64,000 nucleotides of DNA from Bifidobacterium apousia (lineage in GTDB: Bacteria; Actinomycetota; Actinomycetes; Actinomycetales; Bifidobacteriaceae). The DNA is taken from assembly GCF_007559275.1 (NCBI RefSeq), contig NZ_VMHK01000001.1, positions 434,001 to 498,000 of the forward strand, read 5' to 3'. Position numbers and translations under genes: made by a program. Below, piece after piece: positions 18,507-26,746 of this stretch (position 1 is the first letter of the stretch; each line of letters opens with the position of its first letter). The notes under the pieces were generated by a model, which saw only the letters and a list, made by a program, of their open reading frames with translations, was not told the origin of the DNA and ran no database searches.

Positions 18507-18578
18507 GCCTCGGTAGCTCAGTGGCAGAGCACTTCCTTGGTAAGGAAGAGGTCGTGAGTCCGATTCTCACCCGAGGCT
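18507..18578 (+). tRNA. tRNA-Thr (GGT)
   Basis: GCCTCGG pairs with CCGAGGC; the D-loop (AGCTCAGTGGCAGAGC), anticodon GGT at 18539-18541 and T-loop are complete. It follows tRNA-Tyr by one base, so the three tRNAs are one transcript. Confidence 0.95.
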
Positions 18579-18582
18579 CTCT

Positions 18583-18656
18583 GGCGGGGTAGCTCAGCTG
18601 GCTAGAGCGTACGACTCATAATCGTAAGGTCAAGAGTTCGAGTCTCTTCCTCGCTA
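18583..18656 (+). tRNA. tRNA-Met (CAT), elongator type
   Basis: GGCGGGG pairs with CCTCGCT through two G-U pairs; anticodon CAT lies at 18617-18619 and the D and T loops are normal. The fully paired first acceptor position fits an elongator rather than an initiator tRNA; a CAT tRNA modified to read isoleucine AUA cannot be excluded. Confidence 0.9.
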
Positions 18657-18702
18657 CTGTGGCCGACATACGTCGGTCGTGCAACGACTATAGAGGTGAA
18701 CC

Positions 18703-18870
18703 ATGGCAAAAGCCGCAGATATCCGTCCTGGCATTACGCTGGCGTGCACCGTGTGCAAGGAGCGTAATTACATTACGACCAAGAACCGTCGTAACACTCC
18801 TGACCGTCTGGAGCTCAAGAAGTTCTGCCCCCGTTGCGGCAAGCATACCCTGCACCGGGAGACCCGCTGA
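18703..18870 (+). CDS. rpmG: 50S ribosomal protein L33
   Basis: A 55-residue L33, a small protein near the E site of the large subunit. The chain ([20 protein letters not shown]...[28 protein letters not shown]) has both CxxC pairs, so it is the zinc-binding form; genomes with this form may induce zinc-free copies under zinc starvation. The start follows AGAGGTGA. It lies 46 bases after tRNA-Met and is followed by a strong terminator, so it is probably the last gene of the tRNA operon. Confidence 0.96.
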   Translation: MAKAADIRPGITLACTVCKERNYITTKNRRNTPDRLELKKFCPRCGKHTLHRETR

Positions 18871-18896
18871 GTTCTTCCCGTCTTTTGGCTTCATCG

Positions 18897-18926
18897 GAAC
18901 CCGACCATCTGGTCGGGTTCTTTTTT
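18897..18926 (+). terminator. Terminator after rpmG
   Basis: GAACCCGACCA (18897-18907) pairs with TGGTCGGGTTC (18910-18920) and a T run follows directly: a textbook intrinsic terminator. Confidence 0.92.
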
Positions 18927-19031
18927 ATACAAGCGTTCTTCCTTATACAAATCCGCCTATGTTCCTGACCCGCATTATCTGCGGATAGTGTTGGAAGCAG
19001 AACGGGTTTGGCGATGTAGGGGGCTCAGCCT

Positions 19032-20363
19032 TCAGAGAGCGCCCTGGTAGGCGGCCGCAAAGGCCTGATCCAGATCGGCGATCAGGTCGTCCGGGTTCTC
19101 CAGGCCTACGGAGATTCGAATCAGGTCGTCGCCCACACCGGCGCTGAGGCGGTAGGGTTCTGGAACCTCCCTGTGGGTGATCCTGGCCGGGTCCACAATC
19201 AGGGTGCGGCAGTCGCCGATGTTGGGCATGTAGCTCATGAGACGCACCGAGTCCACGATGCGCTTGACCTGTTCGTAGCCCCCTTGGACCCTGAAGGAGA
19301 GAATCGTGCCGACGCCCTTGGGCAGCAGGGTCGATGCCAGGCGGTCCTGCTGGTCTGCATCGCCCTGGTGCCGCCCTTCGGGTATGCCCGAATAGTTGAC
19401 CCGCTCCACCTGGGGAATGGTCAGCAGGTGGCGGGCCAGGGTTGTTGCCGTTTTCACCTCGGTGGCGACCCGCTGGGCCAGGGTCTCGAGGCCGGTCAGC
19501 TGCAGGTAGGCGGTGAAGGGGCTCATGACCGCCCCGAAGGTGTGCAGGTACTTGGTATGGACCCTGTGCAGGAAGGCCATCTTGCCGAAGGCATCCAGAA
19601 AGCTGACCATGGACCCGTGCCGCTCGTCGCTGATGATCAGCTCGGGCTGGCTCATCTGCGGGAAGCGACCATTGCCCCAGTCGAACCGTCCCGCATCCAC
19701 GATGACCCCGCCCAGGGCGTTGCCGTGGCCGCTGATCCCCTTGGTGGTCGAGTGGACGACGATGTCGGCGCCGAAGTCGATCGGCTTGAGCAGGTAGGGC
19801 GTGGGCACCGTATTGTCGATGATCAGGGCCAGTCCATGCCGGTGGGCCAGGTCGGCCAGGCCGGGGATGTCGGCGATGGCTGTGGACGGATTGGCCACGG
19901 ATTCGGCGAAGATGGCCCTGGTGTTGTCCTGGATCAGGGATTCCACTGCCTCAAGGTCGTTGATGTCGTCCACAAAATCCGTTTCGATGCCGAAGTTGGG
20001 AAAGAAGGTCTTCATGGTATCCACGGATGTTCCATAAAGATCGACAGGGGAGATCAGCCTCCCGCTACCTTCGGCTGCGCACATGAGGGCGGACGACACG
20101 GCGGCCATCCCCGAGGCCATGGCCACAGCCCCCTTGCCCCCCTCCAGACTGGCCAGGCGGTCCTCCAGGACCTTGACCGTGGGGTTGGCCAGGCGAGAGT
20201 ATGAGAATCCTTGAATTTCGCCGGCGGCCAGGGCATCTCCCCGGTCGGCGGTGACCATGTCAAAGGCGGCCGACTGGTAGATGGGGACGCTGGCTGCGCC
20301 CCCGCCCTGGCTTTGACAGTCATAGCCGTCATGGACGGCTCTTGTTGCGAATCCTTTGCTCAT
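19032..20363 (-). CDS. metY: O-acetylhomoserine sulfhydrylase (MetY type)
   Basis: A 443-residue Cys/Met-metabolism PLP enzyme. The PLP lysine is in VVHSTTKGISGHG; SGMAAVSSAL, DNTVPTPYLLKPIDFGAD and the C-terminal LIRISVGLENPDDLIADL are family marks. MetY joins sulfide or methanethiol to O-acetylhomoserine to give homocysteine or methionine. Length (443) fits MetY rather than cystathionine gamma-synthase (about 390). It is the last gene of the minus-strand cluster after the Liv-type importer, 103 bases downstream, so it may be cotranscribed with it. No SAM riboswitch is seen in the upstream gap. Confidence 0.9.
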   Translation of the reverse strand: MSKGFATRAVHDGYDCQSQGGGAASVPIYQSAAFDMVTADRGDALAAGEIQGFSYSRLANPTVKVLEDRLASLEGGKGAVAMASGMAAVSSALMCAAEGSGRLISPVDLYGTSVDTMKTFFPNFGIETDFVDDINDLEAVESLIQDNTRAIFAESVANPSTAIADIPGLADLAHRHGLALIIDNTVPTPYLLKPIDFGADIVVHSTTKGISGHGNALGGVIVDAGRFDWGNGRFPQMSQPELIISDERHGSMVSFLDAFGKMAFLHRVHTKYLHTFGAVMSPFTAYLQLTGLETLAQRVATEVKTATTLARHLLTIPQVERVNYSGIPEGRHQGDADQQDRLASTLLPKGVGTILSFRVQGGYEQVKRIVDSVRLMSYMPNIGDCRTLIVDPARITHREVPEPYRLSAGVGDDLIRISVGLENPDDLIADLDQAFAAAYQGAL

Positions 20364-20465
20364 ACGGTTGTGCCCCTCTGCTTGTGTCCGGTTGGGAATC
20401 CCTTGCTAGCCCACCATCGAATCTTCTTTCAGAGTCTCAGGCAAGGTTGCTCCCATAGGTGTTCC

Positions 20466-22250
20466 TTATCGCCCGCTATCGGAGGTTGCCTTGCCCAGGT
20501 ATGCCTGGCGGACACGTTCATCATTCAAGAGCTGTCGGGCGGGCCCCTCCAGACGGATCAAGCCGTTCTGCAGCACGTACCCGTAGTCGGCGATGGACAG
20601 GGCCAGCTCGGCCTGCTGCTCGACCAAAAGGATGGAGATGCCCAGCTGGTCGCGAAGGGAGGCGATCTGCTCAAGCACCTGGTCGACCAGCTTGGGCGAT
20701 AGGCCCATGGTCGGCTCGTCCATGCATATCAGCCGGGGATGGCTCATCAGGGCCCTGCCGAAGGCCAGCATCTGCTGTTCCCCTCCTGAAAGGGTGCCGG
20801 CCTGCTGCCCGCGGCGTTCGGCCAGGCGCGGGAACCGCTCATATATGGCATCCAGATCCTGTTCGATCTGACTGCGTTGTCTTTGGGTGAAGGCGCCCAT
20901 GCGCAGGTTCTCCTCTACGCTCATGGCTGCGAAGACCCTTCTTGCCTCAGGGACCGAGGCGATTCCGGAACGGACCCGATCCTTGGTGGGGGTGTGGGTG
21001 ATTTCCTGTCCATCCAAACGGATGGTCCCCTCCTTTGGAGCCAGCAGGCCCAGGATGGTCTTCATGGTTGTGGACTTGCCCGACGCATTCCCGCCCAGAA
21101 GGGAAACGATGCCGCCTTGGGGAATGCGAAGGCTGACATGGTCCAGGGCCTTGACCGGGCCATAGCTCACATCGACGCCATCCAGGGAGAGCAATGTTCG
21201 TTCCCCCTCGGCTGTCGGCTTCCCCTCATCATCAGAGGCCTCAGCCTTGGCTCTCAGCCTGGTTCCCGTGCTGTCGGGATCCTGGCCATCAATCGGTTCC
21301 GCAGCGGTGACCGGAGCCAGGGCATTTTGCCGGGCCAGAACATCCGCCTGCCCGTTCATGGGGGCATCGTTGCGGGGTCTGCGGTCGCCCAGGTATGCGG
21401 TGATGACGCGGGGGTCGGCACTGACCTGCCTGGGAAGTCCGGAGGCGATGATCCGGCCGCCGTCCATGGCGATGACCTGGTCGCAAAGCGCTTCGATCAG
21501 ATCGATCTTGTGCTCGACCAGAAGCATGGTCTGACCCTGGGCCTTGAGCTCCAGGAGCTGTTGCAGCACCTCGGCCGTCTCCGACTGGTTCATTCCTGCG
21601 GTGGGTTCGTCCAAAACCAGGATGTCGGGGGAGCTGACGTGGGCTCTGGCTATCTCGGTGCGTCGCCGGTTGGCGTAGGACAGGGTGTAGGCGGCCTGGG
21701 TGCGATGTTCCTCCAGGCGCTCGCTGAATCTGTCGATCTCGGACTGGACGGCCTTGCGTTCGGCGCCCGCCTCCCTCCGGCAGGCGGGACCGGGCACCAG
21801 CGTCAGCCAGGTCTGCGCCAGCAGGGGAATCCATCGCAGGATGGGCCACCTTTCCAAACGGCGAAAGGGCCTGCGGGCTTCCAGGCGCCTATGGAATCCT
21901 ACGGCCACGTTCTCTTCAACGCTCATGGTCGGGAAGACCCTGCCGTTCTGGAAGGTGCGGGACACCCCCTGCTCGGCCATGTCCGTGGCGGGCAGGCCGG
22001 TCACGGTGCGTCCCCTCAGGCTGATCTGGCCCGAGTCGGGCTTGAGAAAGCCGCAGATCAGGTTGATGGTCGTGGACTTTCCTGATCCGTTGGGACCGAT
22101 GATGCCTATCACCTGGCCGGATGCCAGATCCATGTTGACGTCGGCCACCGCCTGCAGTCCCTGGAAGCTCTTGCTCAGATCGCGCACGCTGAGCAGGGGT
22201 TGGTCGGGATTGCCACGTACCGGTTCGGGACTATGCTGACTGCCTGTCAT
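20466..22250 (-). CDS. Fused Liv-type ABC transporter ATPase (LivG-LivF)
   Basis: A 594-residue protein with two complete nucleotide-binding domains. The LivG-like half has Walker A GPNGSGKST at 52-60, signature LSYANRRRTEIARA, and LVLDEPTAGMN; the LivF-like half has GGNASGKST at 386-394, LSGGEQQ near 488 and LICMDEPTMGLSP. An acidic, disordered linker lies at about 292-350. It powers the importer for a branched-chain-type amino acid or related small molecule. ATG 22250 is chosen from AAGGAGG; it shares one base with the permease stop. The longer upstream frame reads antisense through the permease and is not real. Confidence 0.92.
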   Translation of the reverse strand: MTGSQHSPEPVRGNPDQPLLSVRDLSKSFQGLQAVADVNMDLASGQVIGIIGPNGSGKSTTINLICGFLKPDSGQISLRGRTVTGLPATDMAEQGVSRTFQNGRVFPTMSVEENVAVGFHRRLEARRPFRRLERWPILRWIPLLAQTWLTLVPGPACRREAGAERKAVQSEIDRFSERLEEHRTQAAYTLSYANRRRTEIARAHVSSPDILVLDEPTAGMNQSETAEVLQQLLELKAQGQTMLLVEHKIDLIEALCDQVIAMDGGRIIASGLPRQVSADPRVITAYLGDRRPRNDAPMNGQADVLARQNALAPVTAAEPIDGQDPDSTGTRLRAKAEASDDEGKPTAEGERTLLSLDGVDVSYGPVKALDHVSLRIPQGGIVSLLGGNASGKSTTMKTILGLLAPKEGTIRLDGQEITHTPTKDRVRSGIASVPEARRVFAAMSVEENLRMGAFTQRQRSQIEQDLDAIYERFPRLAERRGQQAGTLSGGEQQMLAFGRALMSHPRLICMDEPTMGLSPKLVDQVLEQIASLRDQLGISILLVEQQAELALSIADYGYVLQNGLIRLEGPARQLLNDERVRQAYLGKATSDSGR

Positions 22251-24070
22251 CATGCCCTCCTTTTGGTTGAGAACAGGCCTTGTGGTCTGCAGATGATGAA
22301 GATGATCAGGACGAGTCCGTAGGCCATGATTCTCACCTCGGGCAGGATGCGCAGCAGTTCCGGGGCGCCTACCAGGATCAAAGAGCCGATCACGGCTCCG
22401 GTCGGGGACTTCATCCCGCCCAGGACGATGATGGTCAGAATCAAGGTCGACATGGTCGGGTTGAAGAGGGTTGGGTCGATGTAGGTGTACTGGTGCGCCA
22501 GCAGAGCGCCAGCGATACCTGCCGACCCGCATGCCAGGGCGTAGGCCAGCGCCTTGTAGGCCCCGGTCCTGATCCCCAGGGACCAGGCCGCTTGGCCGTC
22601 CTCGCCGATGGCTTCGAAGACGTGACCCAGGTGTGAGGTCCTGATCCGAGAGGTCACCGCAAGGACGAGCAGAAGAACGACCAGGTCCAGCAGGTACTGC
22701 ATCTGCTGGGTGTAGAGCGGCTTGCCCAGGAAGGTCGGCAGGGGAATGCCCTGCAGACCCAGCGAGCCCCTGGTCAGCGGTTCCCAGATGCGGATGACGG
22801 CGACCATGACTGCTCCCACCCCTATGGTGGCGATAGCCACATAGTGGCCACTGAGCTTCCATACCGGGAATGTCAGCAGGGATGCGGCCACGGCGGCGAT
22901 GACGGCCGCGCCCAGCAGGGAGAGCGTGAAAGGCCAATGCAGACGCATGGTCAAGAGAGCCGAAGCGTAGGCTCCCACGGCCACAGGTCCCGCCAACCCC
23001 AGGATGGTCTGGCCGGCCGAGCCCGAGATCAAGGTCAGGCCCACTGCGGCAATGGCGTAGATGGCAACCTGGGTCCCGATCCCAGCCAGGTGGTCGGAGA
23101 AAATGAAGGGGGTGGCCAGAGCGGCTGCCGCAAGGCCGAGGTTGGCCCAAAGCGGCAGTCGGATGGGTCTGGCGGCTTCCGGGAGGGTTCCGGTCATGGG
23201 TTCCTTGCCCATGTCCGCCTTGCGGCCCAGGAAGCCTGAAGGCTTGAGGATCAGCACCAGCAGGAGGGTGCCGAAGGTGATCAGGTCATGCACGCCATCG
23301 CCGAAGAGTCCTACGCCGACAGCCTCGGCCAAACCCAGCACCAGGCCGCCGATGATGGCTCCGGGGATGGAACCCAGCCCGCCGATGGCTGCGGCTACAA
23401 AGGCCGTCATGCCGATGGCGTTGCCGTCCATGGGGTTGATGTTCGTCTTGAACAGGCCGATGAAAATTCCCGCGATGCCCGCCAGGATCGAACCGATGAC
23501 GAAAGCAATGGTGCGGATGGAGGTGACCGGCACCCCCATCTGCAATGCGGCCTGGGAATCCTGGGAGGTGGCCCTGATGGCTTGGCCGGTCCTGCCGTAG
23601 GTCAAGAAGGCCCAGAGCGCAACCATGCTGGCCAGGGCGACCAGACCCATGACCAGGTCGGAGGTGCCGAAGCTGATGCCTAGCGCATGCAGGTTGTGGG
23701 TGGGCAGCAGCTGGGGGAAGGGCCTGGTCTGAGAGCCGAAGATCAGCTGCATCCCGTTATCCAGGACCTGTCCTAGACCCACAGTGCCCAGGAGGGCGGC
23801 GATCGGTTGCCGGCCTTCCAGGGGAGTGATGACCAGGAGGTTGGTGATCAGGCCGACCAGGCCCGTGACCAGGACGACGGCCAATATGGTGGGAACGAGT
23901 CCCCAGCCTAGGGAGGAGCCTACCCACCAGGCCGTCATCATGCCGACCGCTACCAGGGATCCTTGTGCGAAGTTGGCCACATTGGTCACTCCGAAGACCA
24001 GGGACATTCCCACGGCGGCCAGAGCGTACACACCGCCGTGGATGAGTCCGGAAAAGAGCGTCTCGACCAT
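22250..24070 (-). CDS. Fused Liv-type ABC transporter permease (LivH-LivM)
   Basis: A 606-residue membrane protein. Residues 1-285 are LivH-like (GLIHGGVYALAAVGMSLVFGVTNVANFAQGS at the N-terminus; AIGGLGSIPGAIIGGLVLGLAEA near the end). Residues about 305-600 are LivM-like (VGLTLISGSAGQTILGLAGPVAVGAYASALL; GGMKSPTGAVIGSLIL). The two are normally separate subunits that dimerise; here a linker of about 25 residues (LGRKADMGKEPMTGTL) joins them. The gene starts 9 bases after the binding-protein stop and overlaps the ATPase gene, so the importer is one tight operon. Substrate is not fixed by sequence. Confidence 0.92.
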   Translation of the reverse strand: MVETLFSGLIHGGVYALAAVGMSLVFGVTNVANFAQGSLVAVGMMTAWWVGSSLGWGLVPTILAVVLVTGLVGLITNLLVITPLEGRQPIAALLGTVGLGQVLDNGMQLIFGSQTRPFPQLLPTHNLHALGISFGTSDLVMGLVALASMVALWAFLTYGRTGQAIRATSQDSQAALQMGVPVTSIRTIAFVIGSILAGIAGIFIGLFKTNINPMDGNAIGMTAFVAAAIGGLGSIPGAIIGGLVLGLAEAVGVGLFGDGVHDLITFGTLLLVLILKPSGFLGRKADMGKEPMTGTLPEAARPIRLPLWANLGLAAAALATPFIFSDHLAGIGTQVAIYAIAAVGLTLISGSAGQTILGLAGPVAVGAYASALLTMRLHWPFTLSLLGAAVIAAVAASLLTFPVWKLSGHYVAIATIGVGAVMVAVIRIWEPLTRGSLGLQGIPLPTFLGKPLYTQQMQYLLDLVVLLLVLAVTSRIRTSHLGHVFEAIGEDGQAAWSLGIRTGAYKALAYALACGSAGIAGALLAHQYTYIDPTLFNPTMSTLILTIIVLGGMKSPTGAVIGSLILVGAPELLRILPEVRIMAYGLVLIIFIICRPQGLFSTKRRA

Positions 24071-24079
24071 GATCGCTGC

Positions 24080-25270
24080 TCACTCCTCGATCTGTTTGAA
24101 TTTGCCCTGATCCACCTGGAGGAGGATGGGCTTGATCGTATCCGCCCGTCGGGTCTTGGTATTGAACCGGAAGGTTCCTCCCCGGCCTTGGTAGAGCGGG
24201 AAGTCCTTGACCTTGCCCAGGGCCTCCTGGATGCCCTCCCTGGTGGGGCTGGTCTTCTCGCCCGCGTAGGCCAGATCCATAATGGCCTGGTAGGCAGTGA
24301 TTTCGAAGTTGCCCGGAACGGTGTGGTACCGGTCCTCGAAGCTCTTGACGAAAGCCTTGGCTTTCGCGTCCTTGGTGCCTGTCGCTGAAAAGACGCCGGT
24401 AATGATGGCCCCCTGGGCGTTCGCTCCGGTCAAGGAGAGGAACTCCTTGGTCTCCTGACCGCCGAAGAAGGGTCCCTTATAGTCCAGCTTGTCTCGCAGG
24501 GTGTTGGCGACCAGCGCCCCATCTGGTCCGTAGCCGATGTTCACGACGGCCTCGGGGGCAGCGTTCTTGGCCGGGATCAGTATCGGAGTCAGGTCCGTGG
24601 AATCGGGCAGATAGGAGGACTGGTAGACGATCTGCACCCCGAGCCGTTCCGCAGCCTCCTTGAAGTACTGGAAGGATTCCTTCCCCCAGTCGTTTTCTAT
24701 ATAGACGACGGAGATCTTCTTGGCTCGCTTGGCCACCGCCTCAGCGTTGACTTCCTGGTTAATCTTCTGCGAGATCTGCGGTGTCCAGACATGATCACCC
24801 GAATTCGTGAATGTCGGCGAGGAGTTGTTGAAGCCGTAATGGACCAGCCCGGCCTGTTGGAAAATAGGCGATGCGGCTGAGGAGGCTGGCGAGGAATAGT
24901 CACCCACAACGGCGATGACCGATTTGTCGGAGGCGATCTTGGGGGCGACGGCGGCATCCTGCTTGGCGTCTGACTGGGTGTCGTAGTAGGCGATGTCCAG
25001 GCGCTTGCCCTGTATGCCGCCCTTCTTGTTGACTTGGTCCTTGGCCAGATCAAAACCCTGTTGGAACATTTTGCCGTACTCGGCGTAGAGACCGGTCTTA
25101 GGGTAGATGGCAGCGATGGTCACATGGTCTGACGATCCTGCGGAGGAACCCTGGTCGCCTCCCAATCCGCAGGCCGACAGCGCCCCGGCCATGGCCATGG
25201 TGATCATGAGGGCAACCATTGCCCTGATGCTGCCACGATGCTGCCGGTGCTGCTTTGATGTGATGACCAT
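24080..25270 (-). CDS. Liv-type substrate-binding lipoprotein
   Basis: A 396-residue extracytoplasmic solute-binding protein of the LivJ/Leu-Ile-Val-binding family. A signal peptide with lipobox (MAMAGALSACGLGG) gives acylation at Cys34. The mature part has VTIAAIYPKTGLYAEYGKMFQQGFDLAKDQVNKKGGI and AVVGDYSSPASSAASPIF, typical of these periplasmic-binding folds. The start is ATG 25270, preceded by GGGAG; an upstream frame to 25396 is leader only. It is the third gene from the cluster's promoter, 50 bases after the UROD-like gene. Ligand is unknown: a branched-chain amino acid, or, given the neighbours, a sulfur or methylated compound. Confidence 0.9.
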   Translation of the reverse strand: MVITSKQHRQHRGSIRAMVALMITMAMAGALSACGLGGDQGSSAGSSDHVTIAAIYPKTGLYAEYGKMFQQGFDLAKDQVNKKGGIQGKRLDIAYYDTQSDAKQDAAVAPKIASDKSVIAVVGDYSSPASSAASPIFQQAGLVHYGFNNSSPTFTNSGDHVWTPQISQKINQEVNAEAVAKRAKKISVVYIENDWGKESFQYFKEAAERLGVQIVYQSSYLPDSTDLTPILIPAKNAAPEAVVNIGYGPDGALVANTLRDKLDYKGPFFGGQETKEFLSLTGANAQGAIITGVFSATGTKDAKAKAFVKSFEDRYHTVPGNFEITAYQAIMDLAYAGEKTSPTREGIQEALGKVKDFPLYQGRGGTFRFNTKTRRADTIKPILLQVDQGKFKQIEE

Positions 25271-25320
25271 GATGTCTCCCTTGGAGTTTGACGGTTGATG
25301 TCGGTGGGTTGTGTGTGGAT

Positions 25321-26385
25321 TCAGCGTTGCTTGGGGGCCCGGGTTCCGCTCAGGAGGCGCAGGGCCTCCTCGTCGGCGGGCGTCGGAATGGTGCATGAGG
25401 GCGCCAGGAGGAAGGGACGGCCTTGACTGGCCTGGATGGTCTGATCCAATTCCTGGCGGATCTGGTCCACATCGCTGCCCGGGTTGAAGAGTTCGAAGTC
25501 GGCTCCTCCCACGGGCACCGCTGGAAAGTCGGTGCTGATTTCAGGATTGCCTGGGCGGAACTGATCCCAATGAAGAAAATCAGGATTCAGGTCGGTGAAT
25601 TCTTCGGGGTGCGCATCCTCCCGGCAGGTATGCACCAGGACCAGGGCTTCGGGATCGGCCTGTCTGACCGCCTGGATCACGATCCGGTCATAGGGCTTGG
25701 CCCATTCCTCCAGTTGCGCCTGGTTGAAGTAGCCATGGCTGGCCAGCCCCGTTTCGGCGAAGAAGATGCCGTCCAAGCCGGCCCCGCCCTGCTCCTTGGG
25801 GCTGACCAGCAGGGTTGCGTAGTCGGCCAGGGTTCGGGCGATCTTGTCCAGCGCTGACTTGGCCGCCTCGGGCTGGTCGAAGATCAGTGTCTGTCTGTTC
25901 AGGCCCCTGTCGTCCTCCTGCGCGGAGCCCTGCCCCTCGGGGTAGAGGGGAAGATCGGCCAATTGCAGAAGGACCGAGAGCGGGGAGAAGACCGTGTCGA
26001 TGACTGCTCGGTCCTCAAGGTCGTCGCGGATGGCCCTGGCAGCCTGGATCTGTTCTTGGAGGACCTTGTTGGTTTCAGGGTCGCGATAGTCGATGCGGGC
26101 GATGTCCCCTGCCTCCTGGATGGCCGTGCGGACGGTGCGTGGGATCAGCCAATCATAGTCATCCCTGTCGTAGACTGCGTCCCAGACCTCGGCGTAGTAG
26201 ATGGCCCTCGGGTTGATCTTGACCCAGTCCCAATCCCACTTGCGAACGAAGTCCAAGGTGGCTGCGGCAAAATTCTCAGCACCGTACTCGTGACCGATGT
26301 GGTGCTGCCAGGCAGAGGTCAGCCAGGGGCGGCTTGTCTGGCCATGGGCTATCTGGTGGAACTGGGTTCTTCTGTCTTCTGTCAT
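25321..26385 (-). CDS. UROD-family methyltransferase-like protein (MtaA/CmuA-like)
   Basis: A 354-residue protein of the uroporphyrinogen-decarboxylase superfamily. It is not a heme enzyme by the look of its active site: the substrate-binding Arg motif of HemE is missing, and instead it has an HTC motif (VLVHTCREDAHPEE, about residue 255) and a late cysteine (LLAPSCTIPTP, about residue 330) in the positions of the HxC...C zinc ligands of MtaA/MtbA/CmuA-type methyltransferases and MetE-like proteins. It is the first gene of the cluster with a Liv importer and MetY, which suggests methyl transfer in methionine or methylthiol metabolism. The reaction is not known; the zinc-site reading is mine. 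Confidence 0.7.
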   Translation of the reverse strand: MTEDRRTQFHQIAHGQTSRPWLTSAWQHHIGHEYGAENFAAATLDFVRKWDWDWVKINPRAIYYAEVWDAVYDRDDYDWLIPRTVRTAIQEAGDIARIDYRDPETNKVLQEQIQAARAIRDDLEDRAVIDTVFSPLSVLLQLADLPLYPEGQGSAQEDDRGLNRQTLIFDQPEAAKSALDKIARTLADYATLLVSPKEQGGAGLDGIFFAETGLASHGYFNQAQLEEWAKPYDRIVIQAVRQADPEALVLVHTCREDAHPEEFTDLNPDFLHWDQFRPGNPEISTDFPAVPVGGADFELFNPGSDVDQIRQELDQTIQASQGRPFLLAPSCTIPTPADEEALRLLSGTRAPKQR

Positions 26386-26503
26386 TGCATGCTCATTTCC
26401 TGGTATGTGTCCTATGAACGCCCGGTCAGGTGTCCAGGTGGTTCCGGTGCCCTTCGTCCGGAAACAGGGCTTTGGAGATTCCCCTTCCCAAAGCTCTTGT
26501 CAC

Positions 26504-26532
26504 ATAAAACCCCCAGGAAGCAAGCCCGTCAA
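26504..26532 (-). promoter_or_regulatory. Promoter of the UROD-like/Liv/metY cluster
   Basis: Read on the minus strand, TTGACG (26532-26527) and TTTTAT (26509-26504) are 17 bases apart. A start near 26497 gives a leader of about 110 bases that begins with a hairpin (GCTTTGG 26469-26475 with CCAAAGC 26488-26494). Confidence 0.6.
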
Positions 26533-26543
26533 CGACCTGGCAT

Positions 26544-26558
26544 ATAGGTAATATCTAT
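26544..26558. promoter_or_regulatory. Imperfect inverted repeat, candidate operator
   Basis: ATAGGTAATATCTAT is a 15-base near-palindrome (ATAGnTAnTAnCTAT) just upstream of the -35 box of the minus-strand cluster, within the 361-base divergent gap to murB. Its place suits an activator or repressor; no known regulator consensus matches. The rest of the gap (26559-26746) shows no gene. Confidence 0.45.
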
Positions 26559-26746
26559 CGCCGCTCATCGTCCCCTGGCCCTGCGCGGGTCTTGCGAAAG
26601 CTATAGGAAAAGCTGATAGGGGGGTCAGACAGGACTTCGCAGTCACCTTGATGCCCTTGCTTTGCTATCCGAGTATGACCGATCGATGATCGCCAAGGGC
26701 GACAGGGGGCATTTCAGGTCTGGCATGGCAAGGGGACGATGATACA

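Noticed and set aside
20364-20465. SAM riboswitch or T-box before metY
   Set aside because: No conserved SAM-I/II/IV core or T-box sequence was found in the gap.
20466-23150. An 894-codon version of the ATPase gene
   Set aside because: The first 300 codons read through the permease gene on the same strand in another frame and have no domain; the real start has a good ribosome binding site at 22250.
25321-26385. HemE (true uroporphyrinogen decarboxylase)
   Set aside because: The N-terminal R-Q-A-G-R-type substrate motif of HemE is missing and no other heme genes are near; HxC and late Cys fit methyltransferase relatives better.
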